A DNA stretch of 64,000 bases from Bacillus sp. AFS006103 (GCA_002559145.1 NTXX01000011.1:65855-129854); one strand, 5' to 3'; positions 17,307 through 26,481 are shown, numbered from the stretch's first letter. Numbers and translations: made by a program. Notes: a model not told the origin generated them from the letters alone.

Positions 17307-17308
17307 CT

Positions 17309-17749
17309 ATGTATTTAGCTTTGAAAGACTTGGGGAGTCTATTTAATAGCCGTGGCATCCAAGACGACCATTCGTTTGCTTCCGTGTGCGACCAAGCAAA
17401 CGAAGCACAGCCAAAAGGATTATTTGTATCAATTAATGGAACGGATGGGGAGCTTTCCGAAGCGATTTCAAATGGGGCGATCGCAGCCATTTGGAATATC
17501 AACTACGATCTTCCAAGGTATATACCGAACCAATTTCCAGTATTCTTTACAAACGATCCTGCTGCTGCAATCGTAACTATTTTAAAACGATATATTGAAA
17601 AATTAAATGGAGAAACAGACAAAATTATGGAGATAACTAACTTTAAATTTTCAAATAAAAAACTTCTTAATAAAAATAATGAAACATATGATATAGCTGT
17701 GATGTTAAACGAGATCACGAGTAAAAACAAACCAGAAAGGAGGGAATAA
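17309..17749 (+). CDS. Small protein resembling a Mur-ligase N-terminal domain, no ATPase domain
   Basis: A 146-aa protein between murE and mraY, where B. subtilis has no gene as far as I recall. Residues about 18-93 resemble the UDP-MurNAc-binding domain of MurE/MurF: '[23 protein letters not shown]' parallels murE '[20 protein letters not shown]', '[14 protein letters not shown]' parallels '[14 protein letters not shown]', and '[21 protein letters not shown]' parallels the end of that domain. No GTNGKT P-loop or C-terminal ligase domain follows. The last 50 residues are polar and charged. It may be a degenerate MurF/MurE, a regulator, or a substrate-binding partner. ATG follows GAGGGGAGATAGCT. 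It sits tightly in the operon, with mraY starting one base after its stop and its 3' end carrying the mraY ribosome-binding site. Intact reading frame and tight coupling argue for function. Confidence 0.75.
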   Translation: MYLALKDLGSLFNSRGIQDDHSFASVCDQANEAQPKGLFVSINGTDGELSEAISNGAIAAIWNINYDLPRYIPNQFPVFFTNDPAAAIVTILKRYIEKLNGETDKIMEITNFKFSNKKLLNKNNETYDIAVMLNEITSKNKPERRE

Positions 17750-17750
17750 A

Positions 17751-18725
17751 ATGCTTGAGCAAGTTATATTTTTCACAATTATAATGGGTTTTCTTATATC
17801 GGTATTACTTTCTCCTGTTTTTATTCCCTTCTTAAGAAGGTTGAAATTTGGACAAAGCATTCGTGAAGAAGGACCAAAATCCCATCAGAAAAAATCTGGC
17901 ACACCGACCATGGGCGGTGTGATGATTATGTTTTCAATCGTCATTACAACTCTTGTAATGACAGGTAAATTTTCAGAACCAACCGTTAAAACGTATTTAT
18001 TGCTTCTCGTAACACTTGGCTTTGGATTACTTGGCTTTTTAGATGATTTTATCAAAGTAGTCTTAAAACGGAATTTAGGGTTAACCTCTAAACAAAAACT
18101 AGCAGGTCAAATCATTATTTCCATTATCTTTTACCTTATCTATAAACAACAGGGCTTCTCTACTGAAATTAGCCTTCCATTTACTGAAACCACATTTGAT
18201 TTAGGCTGGTTTTTCATCTTCTTCGTCATATTCTGGCTAGTAGGCTTCTCAAATGCAGTCAACTTAACAGATGGACTTGATGGCTTGGTGTCAGGCACCG
18301 CAGCTATTGCTTTTGGTGCATTAGCAGTGCTTGCTTGGAATCAATCTCAAATGGAAATTGCGATCTTTTCTGTAGCAGTTGTAGGGGCAGTGTTAGGGTT
18401 CTTAGTGTTTAATGCGCACCCTGCTAAGGTTTTTATGGGAGATACAGGTTCACTTGCTCTCGGAGGAGCAATTGCTACGATTGCTATTCTGACTAAGCTT
18501 GAAATTTTGCTGATCATTATTGGCGGCGTGTTTGTCATTGAAACCTTATCTGTTATTTTACAGGTTATTTCCTTTAAAACGACTGGGAAACGGATCTTCC
18601 GTATGAGTCCGTTGCATCATCATTATGAATTGGTAGGCTGGTCAGAATGGCGGGTCGTCGTCACTTTTTGGAGTGTTGGATTAATTCTTGCGATACTAGG
18701 AATCTATATTGAGGTGTGGTTATAA
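17751..18725 (+). CDS. mraY: Phospho-N-acetylmuramoyl-pentapeptide transferase
   Basis: Transfers phospho-MurNAc-pentapeptide to undecaprenyl phosphate, making lipid I at the membrane. 324 aa with about ten membrane segments. Signature blocks: '[10 protein letters not shown]', '[10 protein letters not shown]' (the Asp pair), '[12 protein letters not shown]', '[17 protein letters not shown]' and 'SPLHHHYE' near the C-terminus. Start ATG after AAAGGAGGGAATAA. Its TAA is directly followed by the murD GTG. Confidence 0.98.
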   Translation: MLEQVIFFTIIMGFLISVLLSPVFIPFLRRLKFGQSIREEGPKSHQKKSGTPTMGGVMIMFSIVITTLVMTGKFSEPTVKTYLLLLVTLGFGLLGFLDDFIKVVLKRNLGLTSKQKLAGQIIISIIFYLIYKQQGFSTEISLPFTETTFDLGWFFIFFVIFWLVGFSNAVNLTDGLDGLVSGTAAIAFGALAVLAWNQSQMEIAIFSVAVVGAVLGFLVFNAHPAKVFMGDTGSLALGGAIATIAILTKLEILLIIIGGVFVIETLSVILQVISFKTTGKRIFRMSPLHHHYELVGWSEWRVVVTFWSVGLILAILGIYIEVWL

Positions 18726-20078
18726 GTGAAACAGATTAATTCTTTCAGTCATAAAAAAATTCTAGTCCTAGGTTTAGCTAAAAGCGGGGTAACAGCAGCC
18801 GCATTATTACATAAGCTTGGTGCATTTGTAACCGTAAATGATAAAAAGCCTTTTTCGGAGAATCCTGAGGCTCAGGGGTTGTTAGAGCAAGGGATTAAAG
18901 TCATTTGTGGTGAACATCCAATTGAACTTCTTGATGAGGGATTCGAGCTTATCGTCAAGAATCCTGGTATTCCTTATACAAACCCAATGATTGCAGGAGC
19001 TATTGAAAAAGGCATTCCAGTCATTACGGAGGTGGAGCTTGCGTATGCAATATCGGAAGCCCCGTTTATTGGGATTACAGGAACAAATGGAAAAACAACA
19101 ACAACTACCTTAGTCTATGAAATGTTGAAAGAGGGTCAAAAGCACCCGCTAATTGCAGGAAATATTGGTACTGTTGCATCAGGGGTTGCCGAAGAAGCAG
19201 CATCAGAAAATACGATTGTCATTGAATTATCTTCGTTTCAACTAATGGGAATTGTTGATTTTAATCCAAAGATTGCTATTCTAACCAATCTATATGATGC
19301 CCATTTAGATTATCATGGGACTAAACAGGAATATATTGCAGCAAAGGCAAATATCACAAAAAATCAAACAGAACTCGAATGTCTAATTGTCAATGCCGAT
19401 CAAGAAGAGACCTTAGAGGTTGCACGGCATTCTAAGGCCGTCATCATTCCTTTTTCGACAAAGAAGGAACTTCCGGAAGGTGCATATATTTCTGATGGCT
19501 GGTTAATGTTTAAACGAGAAAAAGTGATGGAAATCGAAAATATAGCTCTTCCCGGCAACCACAATCTTGAAAATATCTTATCTGCTATGGCTGCAGCAAA
19601 GCTTTCAGGAGTGGAAAACAAAGCCATACAAAGGGTTCTGGAAACCTTTACTGGTGTCAGGCACCGACTCCAGTATGTTGCAGAGGTGGATGGAAGGAAA
19701 TTTTACAATGATTCTAAGGCGACAAATATCCTAGCAACTATTAATGCGTTGGCTGCTTTTGAAGCTCCAATTATACTTTTAGCGGGCGGGTTAGACCGCG
19801 GTAATGAGTTTGATGAGCTCCTGCCCTATTTAAAAAATGTAAAAGCGATGATTACATTTGGGCAAACTGCGCCCAAGATGGAACGCATTGGGAAACTGGC
19901 TGGAATAAAAACAATCGTACGTGTCGATAATGTTGACAAGGCAGTGCCTGAAGCTTATCGCTACTCCGAAACAGGTGATGTTATATTGTTATCTCCTGCA
20001 TGTGCAAGTTGGGATCAATATAAAACTTTTGAAGTCAGGGGAGACATTTTTATCGAAGCGGTGCATAAGCTTAAGTAA
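18726..20078 (+). CDS. murD: UDP-N-acetylmuramoyl-L-alanine:D-glutamate ligase
   Basis: Adds D-glutamate to UDP-MurNAc-L-Ala. Order: N-terminal Rossmann-like domain ('[23 protein letters not shown]'), ATP-binding domain with '[11 protein letters not shown]' (116-126), and C-terminal domain containing '[13 protein letters not shown]' and '[11 protein letters not shown]'. 450 aa. It begins with GTG at the base after the mraY stop, with GAGGTG about ten bases upstream. Tight coupling with mraY. Confidence 0.96.
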   Translation: MKQINSFSHKKILVLGLAKSGVTAAALLHKLGAFVTVNDKKPFSENPEAQGLLEQGIKVICGEHPIELLDEGFELIVKNPGIPYTNPMIAGAIEKGIPVITEVELAYAISEAPFIGITGTNGKTTTTTLVYEMLKEGQKHPLIAGNIGTVASGVAEEAASENTIVIELSSFQLMGIVDFNPKIAILTNLYDAHLDYHGTKQEYIAAKANITKNQTELECLIVNADQEETLEVARHSKAVIIPFSTKKELPEGAYISDGWLMFKREKVMEIENIALPGNHNLENILSAMAAAKLSGVENKAIQRVLETFTGVRHRLQYVAEVDGRKFYNDSKATNILATINALAAFEAPIILLAGGLDRGNEFDELLPYLKNVKAMITFGQTAPKMERIGKLAGIKTIVRVDNVDKAVPEAYRYSETGDVILLSPACASWDQYKTFEVRGDIFIEAVHKLK

Positions 20079-20082
20079 GGGC

Positions 20083-20131
20083 TTGTCTACAAGAAAAGCG
20101 GAAGCACGCGTTTAGTGCTCAAGCTAGACAA
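20083..20131. repeat. Small nested inverted-repeat element between murD and spoVE
   Basis: Outer arms TTGTCTA (20083-20089) and TAGACAA (20125-20131) enclose an inner hairpin AGCAC (20103-20107) / GTGCT (20115-20119). The core AAAAGCGGAAGC looks like part of a dispersed Bacillus repeat I remember from related genomes. About 49 bp. Copy number cannot be checked here. Confidence 0.45.
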
Positions 20132-20184
20132 TTATCTATGTTAATATAACGGAGCCCTAAAACTTAGCAGTTGAGGTGTATGGT

Positions 20185-21285
20185 GTGCCGACAAAGAGAA
20201 CAACTCCTGATTTTATTTTAATGATCGTAACATTCACGCTATTGGCTATAGGGCTTATCATGGTGTACAGTGCAAGTGCTATTTGGGCTGAACATAAGTT
20301 TAATGATTCCTTTTTCTTTGCAAAAAGACAAACTCTTTTTGCAGGGGTTGGAGTAATTGCCATGTTTTTTATTATGAACATTAACTATTGGACCTGGCGG
20401 ACCTGGTCGAAAACCTTCATTATTGCTTGTTTTGTCCTACTAATTTTAGTCTTAATTCCTGGGATTGGTAATGAGAGAAATGGTTCTCGAAGCTGGATTG
20501 GGGTAGGAGCATTTTCCATCCAGCCCTCAGAATTTATGAAGCTGGCGATGATTGCGTTTTTGGCGAAATATCTTTCAGAACGACAAAAGCTGATTACTTC
20601 CTTTAAAAAAGGTCTGGTTCCCTCATTAGGGCTTGCCTTTGTTGCCTTTTCAATGATTATGCTTCAACCGGATCTAGGTACAGGAACGGTTATGATGGGA
20701 ACCTGTGTCGTGATGATATTTATTGCAGGTGCTCGGGTTAGCCATTTTGGTTTTCTTGGGCTATTAGGTGTCGCCGGTTTCGTGGGCTTAATTGCTTCGG
20801 CACCGTATCGAATCCAAAGGATAACCTCCTTTTTAGACCCTTGGTCCGACCCGCAAAATAGTGGCTTTCAAATTATTCAGTCGCTTTACGCGATAGGGCC
20901 GGGCGGATTGTTTGGACTTGGACTTGGCGAAAGTCGGCAGAAGTTCTTTTACTTACCAGAACCACAAACAGACTTTATCTTTGCGATTTTATCAGAAGAA
21001 TTGGGCTTTATTGGTGGATCGTTCATATTACTATTATTTGCATTGTTGTTATGGAGAGGGATTCGAATTGCATTAGGTGCACCAGATTTATATGGCAGCT
21101 TTTTGGCGGTGGGAATTATCGCCATGGTGGCGATTCAAGTGATGATTAATATCGGAGTTGTTACAGGGCTTATGCCCGTTACGGGTATTACCTTGCCATT
21201 TTTAAGCTATGGAGGTTCTTCATTGACTTTAATGTTAATGGCTATCGGGGTTCTCCTTAATATTAGCAGGTATTCACGATTTTGA
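20185..21285 (+). CDS. spoVE: SEDS-family lipid II polymerase for spore cortex (SpoVE)
   Basis: FtsW/RodA/SpoVE family peptidoglycan glycosyltransferase, partner of SpoVD. About ten membrane segments. Conserved blocks: 'GLIMVYSASA', 'NGSRSWIGVGAFSIQPSEFMKLAMIAFLAKYLS', 'LQPDLGTGTVM', 'LPEPQTDFIFAILSEELGFIG' and 'PVTGITLPFLSYGGSSL'. GTG at 20185 has GAGGTG six bases upstream and gives 366 aa, the length of B. subtilis SpoVE, with the start MPTKRTTPD. The frame opens three codons earlier, inside the ribosome-binding site, and an ATG at 20180 is out of frame. Place in the cluster between murD and murG supports SpoVE rather than FtsW. Confidence 0.93.
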   Translation: MPTKRTTPDFILMIVTFTLLAIGLIMVYSASAIWAEHKFNDSFFFAKRQTLFAGVGVIAMFFIMNINYWTWRTWSKTFIIACFVLLILVLIPGIGNERNGSRSWIGVGAFSIQPSEFMKLAMIAFLAKYLSERQKLITSFKKGLVPSLGLAFVAFSMIMLQPDLGTGTVMMGTCVVMIFIAGARVSHFGFLGLLGVAGFVGLIASAPYRIQRITSFLDPWSDPQNSGFQIIQSLYAIGPGGLFGLGLGESRQKFFYLPEPQTDFIFAILSEELGFIGGSFILLLFALLLWRGIRIALGAPDLYGSFLAVGIIAMVAIQVMINIGVVTGLMPVTGITLPFLSYGGSSLTLMLMAIGVLLNISRYSRF

Positions 21286-21322
21286 ACCTTCCCCCTGTTT
21301 AGTGGCAGGGTTCTTTTTATTT
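21283..21322 (+). terminator. Terminator after spoVE
   Basis: CCCTG (21293-21297) pairs with CAGGG (21306-21310), extended by GAA/TTC across a bulge, then TTCTTTTTATTTT. Confidence 0.6.
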
Positions 21323-21449
21323 TAATAAGAAATGTAATTGATAACTTTACAATTAGATAACATTCTTTTTTCATATGAGTTATTTCGTTCGTTTTTATAG
21401 TAAGATAGTTATGGCAATCTGGTGTTAAATAGTTAATGAGGTGGAAAAA

Positions 21450-22553
21450 ATGAAAATAGTTGTTAGCGGTGGAGGAACTGGTGGACATATCTATCCGGCC
21501 CTTGCACTCATTCGAGAAATACAAAAACAAAATAAAGATGCACAATTTTTATACATAGGGACTCGTAACGGATTGGAAAGTAAACTTGTTCCTAGGGAGA
21601 ATATAGCTTTTAAATCCATTCATATTACTGGTTTTCAAAGAAAGCTTTCCTTTGAAAATATTAAAACTGTCCTGCGCTTTCTAAAAGGTGTAAAAGACAG
21701 TAAAAGAATGTTAAGGGAGTTCAAACCGGACATTGTCATTGGAACAGGTGGATATGTATGCGGGCCGGTTGTATATGCTGCATCAAAGCTAGGAATCCCG
21801 ACAATCATCCACGAGCAAAATAGTGTTCCCGGGTTAACTAATAAATTTTTAAGCCGTTATGTAAACAAAATTGCAATCTGCTTTGAAGAAGCTAAAGAAT
21901 TCTTTCCGAAAGAGAAGACGGTTTTCACAGGTAATCCTCGTGCATCTGAAGTAATTGGCAAGGATGGGATTCAAGGTCGGCTTGCGGCAGGACTTAGTAC
22001 AACAATGCCAGCTGTTTTAGTATTTGGAGGCAGCCGTGGTGCAAGACCTATAAATGAAGCCGTCGTAAAGGCATTTGCAGAATTGGCTGAAAAACCATAT
22101 CAAATTCTTTATATTACAGGTGACGTTCATTTTGAAGATGTCAAAAAAGAAGTGGACTTAATTGGAAACCCCAAAAACGTAGTAATTAAACCTTTTATTC
22201 ATAATATGCCAGAGGTTCTGGCGGGGATTGACCTAGTGGTTTCAAGAGCAGGAGCAACGACACTGGCAGAGATTACTTCGCTCGGTATTCCCAGCATTCT
22301 TATCCCTAGCCCATATGTTACAAATAATCATCAAGAGAAAAACGCAAGATCATTAAGTGACCATGGCGCGGCAGAATTACTCCTAGAAAAGGATTTAAAT
22401 AATAAAAGCCTTGTAAATCATATAGATCGTATTCTTTTAAATAAGGATAATTTAAAGGAAATGAAGCTTAAGTCTAAAAAAATGGGTGTTCCGGATTCAG
22501 CCTTCCGACTTTATTCCTTAATGCAGGAGCTTGTAAAGACAAAACAAGGGTAG
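21450..22553 (+). CDS. murG: UDP-GlcNAc:lipid I GlcNAc transferase
   Basis: Peripheral membrane glycosyltransferase converting lipid I to lipid II. 367 aa, GT-B fold. N-terminal loop '[15 protein letters not shown]' (6-20), central '[14 protein letters not shown]' and '[12 protein letters not shown]', and the C-terminal UDP-GlcNAc site '[33 protein letters not shown]'. ATG 21450 starts MKIVVSGGG with GAGGTGG six bases upstream. The GTG at 21441 lies inside that ribosome-binding site. Confidence 0.97.
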   Translation: MKIVVSGGGTGGHIYPALALIREIQKQNKDAQFLYIGTRNGLESKLVPRENIAFKSIHITGFQRKLSFENIKTVLRFLKGVKDSKRMLREFKPDIVIGTGGYVCGPVVYAASKLGIPTIIHEQNSVPGLTNKFLSRYVNKIAICFEEAKEFFPKEKTVFTGNPRASEVIGKDGIQGRLAAGLSTTMPAVLVFGGSRGARPINEAVVKAFAELAEKPYQILYITGDVHFEDVKKEVDLIGNPKNVVIKPFIHNMPEVLAGIDLVVSRAGATTLAEITSLGIPSILIPSPYVTNNHQEKNARSLSDHGAAELLLEKDLNNKSLVNHIDRILLNKDNLKEMKLKSKKMGVPDSAFRLYSLMQELVKTKQG

Positions 22554-22614
22554 CCCAAAATAGTTTGCAGCATAAACTGAAATAAATGCATCTTGGAAAG
22601 TTAGGGTGATTAAT

Positions 22615-23523
22615 ATGGACGCAATTATAACTGAATTAGAAAATTTAAAGATTGGTAAAGTGAAAAAAAATGAACCGCTTGTCAACCACACAACGATCAA
22701 AATAGGCGGCCCTGCTGATCTTTTTATTGAACCTTCATCTGTAGAAAATTTAAAACAGGTTATGGGGTTGGTGAAAAAATACAGCTTAAATTGGCGGGCA
22801 ATTGGGAGAGGTTCTAATCTTTTAGTCTCTGACAAGGGCATTGAAGGGGCAGTAATTAAACTCGGTTCCGGAATTGATGAACTCAAAATCAATGGCACAG
22901 AGATTACAGTAGGCGGCGGACATTCCTTGGTAAGTTTGGCTACCCTTATTAGTAAAAAAGGGATGTCCGGTCTGGAATTTGCTAGTGGAATCCCTGGATC
23001 TGTTGGCGGTGCAGTATATATGAATGCAGGTGCCCATGGATCTGATATTAGCAAAATACTGACACGGGCTCATATTTTATTTGAAGATGGGACGATGGAG
23101 TGGCTTTCGAATGAAGAAATGAAGTTTTCTTACAGAACTTCGGTCCTCCAGAAAATCCGACCCGGCATTGTTGTGGAAGCTTCATTTCAGCTTGTTGAAG
23201 GTGATAAAGAAGTAATTGTTTCACAAATGATTAAGAATAAGGATTATCGAAAAGAAACACAGCCGTGGAATTTTCCTTGTGCGGGAAGTATATTCAGGAA
23301 TCCATTGCCGAATTACGCTGGAAAATTAATTGAAGTAGCTGGCTTAAAGGGATATAGTATCGGCGGCGCAAAAATATCAGAAATGCATGGGAACTTTATC
23401 GTGAATGCCGGAAATGCAACAGCAGGTGATGTGCTTGCCTTAATTCAACATGTAAAGGATATCATTTACAGTTTATATGAAGTAAAAATGGAAACAGAAG
23501 TAGAAATAGTAGGGAGAAAGTAA
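22615..23523 (+). CDS. murB: UDP-N-acetylenolpyruvoylglucosamine reductase
   Basis: FAD enzyme that makes UDP-MurNAc with NADPH. FAD-binding blocks '[14 protein letters not shown]', '[12 protein letters not shown]' (GRGSN 64-68) and '[24 protein letters not shown]'. The catalytic Ser lies in 'CAGSIFRNP'. C-terminal '[17 protein letters not shown]'. 302 aa, type IIa. ATG 22615 has AGGGTGAT upstream; the GTG nine bases earlier is part of that site. Last gene before the 295-base spacer ahead of divIB. Confidence 0.97.
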   Translation: MDAIITELENLKIGKVKKNEPLVNHTTIKIGGPADLFIEPSSVENLKQVMGLVKKYSLNWRAIGRGSNLLVSDKGIEGAVIKLGSGIDELKINGTEITVGGGHSLVSLATLISKKGMSGLEFASGIPGSVGGAVYMNAGAHGSDISKILTRAHILFEDGTMEWLSNEEMKFSYRTSVLQKIRPGIVVEASFQLVEGDKEVIVSQMIKNKDYRKETQPWNFPCAGSIFRNPLPNYAGKLIEVAGLKGYSIGGAKISEMHGNFIVNAGNATAGDVLALIQHVKDIIYSLYEVKMETEVEIVGRK

Positions 23524-23531
23524 GAAATATT

Positions 23532-23577
23532 CATCGTCCGAATAGCGGCTAGTATACTAGCCGCTATTCGGACGATG
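23532..23577. repeat. 46-bp perfect palindrome after murB
   Basis: Two 23-base arms meet with no loop; the centre is GCGGCTAGTATACTAGCCGC, and the ends are CATCGTCC and GGACGATG. It begins eight bases after the murB stop. No T-run follows on the plus strand (GGATAAGAC), and only a broken one lies on the minus strand, so it is not a standard intrinsic terminator. Possible roles: mRNA 3'-end stabiliser, protein-binding site or small repeat element. Confidence 0.9.
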
Positions 23578-23656
23578 GGATAAGACAAGTAGCAAAATTT
23601 CCAAGAAATAATACTTTCATTTCTTATCATAATTCCCGTACGAATGACAAATATTG

Positions 23657-23665
23657 TGTTATAAT
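23657..23665 (+). promoter_or_regulatory. Candidate extended -10 promoter for divIB
   Basis: TGTTATAAT (TGn plus a perfect TATAAT at 23660-23665). The -35 region is not convincing. A start near 23672 would give a leader of about 147 bases holding the large hairpin below. Confidence 0.45.
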
Positions 23666-23688
23666 TACTGATAATATTATAGGTGCAT

Positions 23689-23743
23689 CCTCGAAAAGTA
23701 ACAGACGGCATGATTTTTCGTGCCGTTGTTTCTCTTTTCGAGG
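23689..23743 (+). promoter_or_regulatory. Large stem-loop in the divIB leader
   Basis: CCTCGAAAAG (23689-23698) pairs with CTTTTCGAGG (23734-23743). Inside, ACGGCA/TGCCGT and AACA/TGTT continue the stem around a loop of about ten bases. No T-run follows, so it is not a terminator. It ends 75 bases before divIB. Confidence 0.7.
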
Positions 23744-23818
23744 TAACACTATCGAATGTTTGGACAGGCATAGAAAGCTTTTCCTGAGGCAGCTGCTTTT
23801 TATTTGGAGGAAAAATAA

Positions 23819-24598
23819 ATGGAAAAAGGAAAAATTGTTGCTCTCGAGGACCGAATCCCTAAGTTAAAGGAGCAAAGACGACGAAAAGCAAATAGACGAC
23901 TTGTGCTCTTGTTAATTCTGTTTTTTACAATGATAGTTGTTATCGCTTATTCACAATCACCTTTAAGTCATGTGAAGACGATAACAATTAAAGGTAATGG
24001 AGTGTATTCCGCTGAGGAAGTAGTCAGTCAGAGCGGACTTTCGAATAATACGAATATTTGGAAAATAAAAAAGGAAGAAACTGTTTCTAAAATACAGCGA
24101 TTATCTGAAATCAAAAAGGCAGAAATTAAGATTCGTTGGCCTAATACAGTGATTATTTTTGTAAAAGAACATAAAAGAATTGCCTATCTTAAACAAGGGA
24201 ATAAGTTTTTTCCGATTATGGATAATGGGAAAATTATAAAAAATAGAGAGGCAAATAAAATTCCTGTTAACTCTCCAATTTTATTTGAGTTCAAAGAAGG
24301 GGGAGCCCTTAATCAAATGGTTAAAGATTTAGAAAATCTTCCTAGCGAAATTTCAAACTCTATTTCTGAAATCCATTACACTCCGAAGAAAACAGATCCC
24401 TACCATATTTCATTATTTATGAATGATGGATTTGAGGTGAGTGCGACATTAAGAAGTTTTTCGGAAAAGATGTTGTATTATCCTTCAATTATCTCGCAAT
24501 TAGACCCTAACAAAAAGGGGATTATTGACTTAGAAGTAGGATCATATTTTAAGTCTTTTGAATCGGAAGTGGAGGAAAAAAAAGTTGAGCAAGATTAA
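23819..24598 (+). CDS. divIB: Divisome protein DivIB/FtsQ
   Basis: Bitopic division protein that holds FtsL and DivIC in the divisome. 259 aa: basic cytoplasmic N-terminus (1-27), one membrane segment (about 28-45), POTRA domain ('LSHVKTITIKGNGVYSAEEVVSQSGL...', about 49-119) and a beta domain to about 230 ('LFMNDGFEVSATLRSFSEKMLYYPSII'), ending in a charged tail. ATG follows GGAGGAAAAATAA. The next gene starts inside its last codons. Confidence 0.95.
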   Translation: MEKGKIVALEDRIPKLKEQRRRKANRRLVLLLILFFTMIVVIAYSQSPLSHVKTITIKGNGVYSAEEVVSQSGLSNNTNIWKIKKEETVSKIQRLSEIKKAEIKIRWPNTVIIFVKEHKRIAYLKQGNKFFPIMDNGKIIKNREANKIPVNSPILFEFKEGGALNQMVKDLENLPSEISNSISEIHYTPKKTDPYHISLFMNDGFEVSATLRSFSEKMLYYPSIISQLDPNKKGIIDLEVGSYFKSFESEVEEKKVEQD

Positions 24599-25295
24599 GG
24601 TAAGGGGTAAACATGTTGTTTTATCCCTAGTCTGCCTTGTATTAGGATTTATGATTGCTTTTTCTTATCATTTGACGCAAATAGAAAATAAAGAAAAAAA
24701 CCCCAATGTATCTGGTAAACAATGGGAAAAGACGCTTGCTTTAAGAAATCAATTAATTGCAGAAGAAAAAAGCAATCGTGAACTGCAAAAGGAGTTAAAC
24801 CAAAAACAAGATATGGTTCTTAAAAATGAAAAGGAACTTTCGAAGGAAGCACAGATTTTTCTTAACCTTGCAGAAGATGCTGAAAAATATCGAATGTTTT
24901 TGGGAAAGGTGAAAGTCCATGGTAAAGGGGTCAAGGTTACCCTCACTGATGGTGCATACGACCCAAAAGAAGACAACATCAATAATTACCTGGTTCATGA
25001 ACATCACGTATTTAAAGTGGTCAATGAACTATATATATCAGGAGCTGCAGCAGTTGCCATAAATGGACAAAGGCTGACTAGCCATTCTTATATTATTTGT
25101 AATGGACCAGTTATAACGGTTGATGGTATTGAACATCCGGCACCATTTACAATTACAGCCATCGGAGACCCTGACGTCCTCTCATCATCGATAAACCTAA
25201 TTGGAGGGGTGAAGGATCAACTAGTGAATGATAATATCGTTTTTACATTAGAAAAAGACGATGAAATTGTCCTAAATCCAATTCTAGGGAGTTAG
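24585..25295 (+). CDS. ylxW: DUF881 membrane-anchored protein YlxW
   Basis: A 236-aa protein with an N-terminal membrane segment (about 9-27, 'VVLSLVCLVLGFMIAFSYHL'), a coiled coil (about 45-95) and a DUF881 domain ('VKVTLTDGAYDP...YLVHEHHVFKVVNELYISGAAAVAINGQRL', about 110-230). Function unknown; always near divIB-ftsA in Bacillus. TTG start at 24585 with GGAGG nine bases upstream, overlapping divIB by 14 bases. The frame extends nine codons further up without a site of its own. Confidence 0.88.
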   Translation: MSKIKVRGKHVVLSLVCLVLGFMIAFSYHLTQIENKEKNPNVSGKQWEKTLALRNQLIAEEKSNRELQKELNQKQDMVLKNEKELSKEAQIFLNLAEDAEKYRMFLGKVKVHGKGVKVTLTDGAYDPKEDNINNYLVHEHHVFKVVNELYISGAAAVAINGQRLTSHSYIICNGPVITVDGIEHPAPFTITAIGDPDVLSSSINLIGGVKDQLVNDNIVFTLEKDDEIVLNPILGS

Positions 25296-25350
25296 GCTAT
25301 TTCTAAGTACTGTCCACGAGTTGATAATTTAAAAGGTTAGGTGAAAAAAA

Positions 25351-26082
25351 GTGGACAACCAAAAACTTAATGCAAGTTTTACATTGATAGCAGTCTTGGT
25401 TGGTTTCATGATTGCTGTCCAATTTCAAACGGTTAAAGAACCTGCTGAACGTGACACACGTGATATTTGGCAGCTGCGTGAAGCATTACTTAAAGAAAAA
25501 GAACTTCAATCCAATTTGTTAAGTGAAATCCGTTCGAATGAAGAAAAGCTGGCAGCCTATGAATCTAAGCGAAAACAAAGTAAAGAACAAACTTTAATCG
25601 ATACACTAAAGGAATTAAAGATTGAAGCTGGTTTAACTGAAATAAATGTTCCTGGAATTACATTACATATAGAGCCGGTAATCGAAGAAATCAAGCCGGG
25701 TACCCCAGTGAATAGGGTTGTTTCTCCAGAACTTTTAAAAAGGTTACTTAACGAATTAAATATGTATGAAGCAAAATATGTGGCGATTGATGGCCAAAGA
25801 GTTATTAATACGACTGTGATTCGTGACATCAATGGGGTCACAAAAATCGATGGACATACGATTAATAGTCTGCCGATTGAAATTATCGTGGGTGTTGATG
25901 GTAATAGTACAGCTGAAAAACTATACAATCGGATGAAAGTATCCAAATCCTTGGAAGAATTTTTTATTGAAAATCTAAAACTTTCCGTTTCAAGACCAAA
26001 TCTGAACGTAACGGTACCAGCCTATGATAATTCCATACGTATCCGCTACGTGGAACCGGAAAAAGAAGGGGGCGATTCTTAA
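25351..26082 (+). CDS. ylxX: DUF881 membrane-anchored protein YlxX
   Basis: Paralogue of the preceding gene: membrane segment (about 8-26), coiled coil (about 36-80) and DUF881 domain ('INVPGITLHIEPV...RLLNELNMYEAKYVAIDGQRVINTTVI'). 243 aa. GTG start with AGGTG seven bases upstream. Its TAA overlaps the ATG of sbp (TAATG). Role unknown; probably an extracytoplasmic partner of the division machinery, inferred from context only. Confidence 0.88.
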   Translation: MDNQKLNASFTLIAVLVGFMIAVQFQTVKEPAERDTRDIWQLREALLKEKELQSNLLSEIRSNEEKLAAYESKRKQSKEQTLIDTLKELKIEAGLTEINVPGITLHIEPVIEEIKPGTPVNRVVSPELLKRLLNELNMYEAKYVAIDGQRVINTTVIRDINGVTKIDGHTINSLPIEIIVGVDGNSTAEKLYNRMKVSKSLEEFFIENLKLSVSRPNLNVTVPAYDNSIRIRYVEPEKEGGDS

Positions 26083-26444
26083 TGTGGCTTCCATTCATTG
26101 GATTAATAATTGGGATCATTCTTGGCTTATTAACAGAGATACGAATTCCTGAAGAATATTCCAATTATTTGTCGATTGCTGTCTTAGCGGCATTCGACAC
26201 TCTTTTCGGTGGAATCAGGGCTTACCTGCAAAATATATATGACGAAAAGGTGTTTGTATCAGGATTCTTTTTTAATATTATGCTTGCTGCAAGTTTAGCT
26301 TTTCTCGGTGTACATCTTGGTGTAGACTTATATTTAGCGGCAGTTTTCGCGTTTGGTGTTAGATTATTTCAGAATATTGCCGTAATAAGGCGAATAATAT
26401 TGACGAAATGGTCAACAAACAAAGAAAAAGTAGAAAAAAATTGA
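26082..26444 (+). CDS. sbp: Small basic membrane protein Sbp (DUF1290)
   Basis: A 120-aa protein with three or four membrane segments ('WLPFIGLIIGIILGLLTEIRIP', 'IAVLAAFDTLFGGIRAYL', 'FFFNIMLAASLAFLGVHLGVDLYLAAVFAFGVRLF') and a basic C-terminal tail. Matches the DUF1290 small basic protein always found upstream of ftsA in Firmicutes. Function unknown. Start ATG overlaps the ylxX stop by one base; GGGGGCGATTC is the ribosome-binding site. Confidence 0.9.
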   Translation: MWLPFIGLIIGIILGLLTEIRIPEEYSNYLSIAVLAAFDTLFGGIRAYLQNIYDEKVFVSGFFFNIMLAASLAFLGVHLGVDLYLAAVFAFGVRLFQNIAVIRRIILTKWSTNKEKVEKN

Positions 26445-26452
26445 AATTTTTT

Positions 26453-26481
26453 AAAGGGAATCATTTAGTTGTGACGAATAA
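26453..26481 (+). promoter_or_regulatory. Sigma-H promoter for ftsA-ftsZ
   Basis: AAAGGGAAT (26453-26461, one mismatch to RNAGGAWWW), 11-base spacer and GACGAATAA (26473-26481, full match to RNNGAATWW). B. subtilis ftsAZ has a known sigma-H promoter (P2) at this place, which raises FtsZ at the onset of sporulation. Confidence 0.65.

Noticed and set aside
22518..23054. 178-aa open frame on the reverse strand over murB
   Set aside because: Proline- and isoleucine-rich translation with no recognisable domain, no ribosome-binding site, and fully inside the well-supported murB; a coding shadow.
23532..23577. Standard rho-independent terminator for murB
   Set aside because: The stem is perfect and loopless, but no T-run follows on the plus strand.
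25557..25946. 129-aa reverse-strand open frame inside ylxX
   Set aside because: No ribosome-binding site and no recognisable motif; the opposite frame codes a conserved DUF881 protein.
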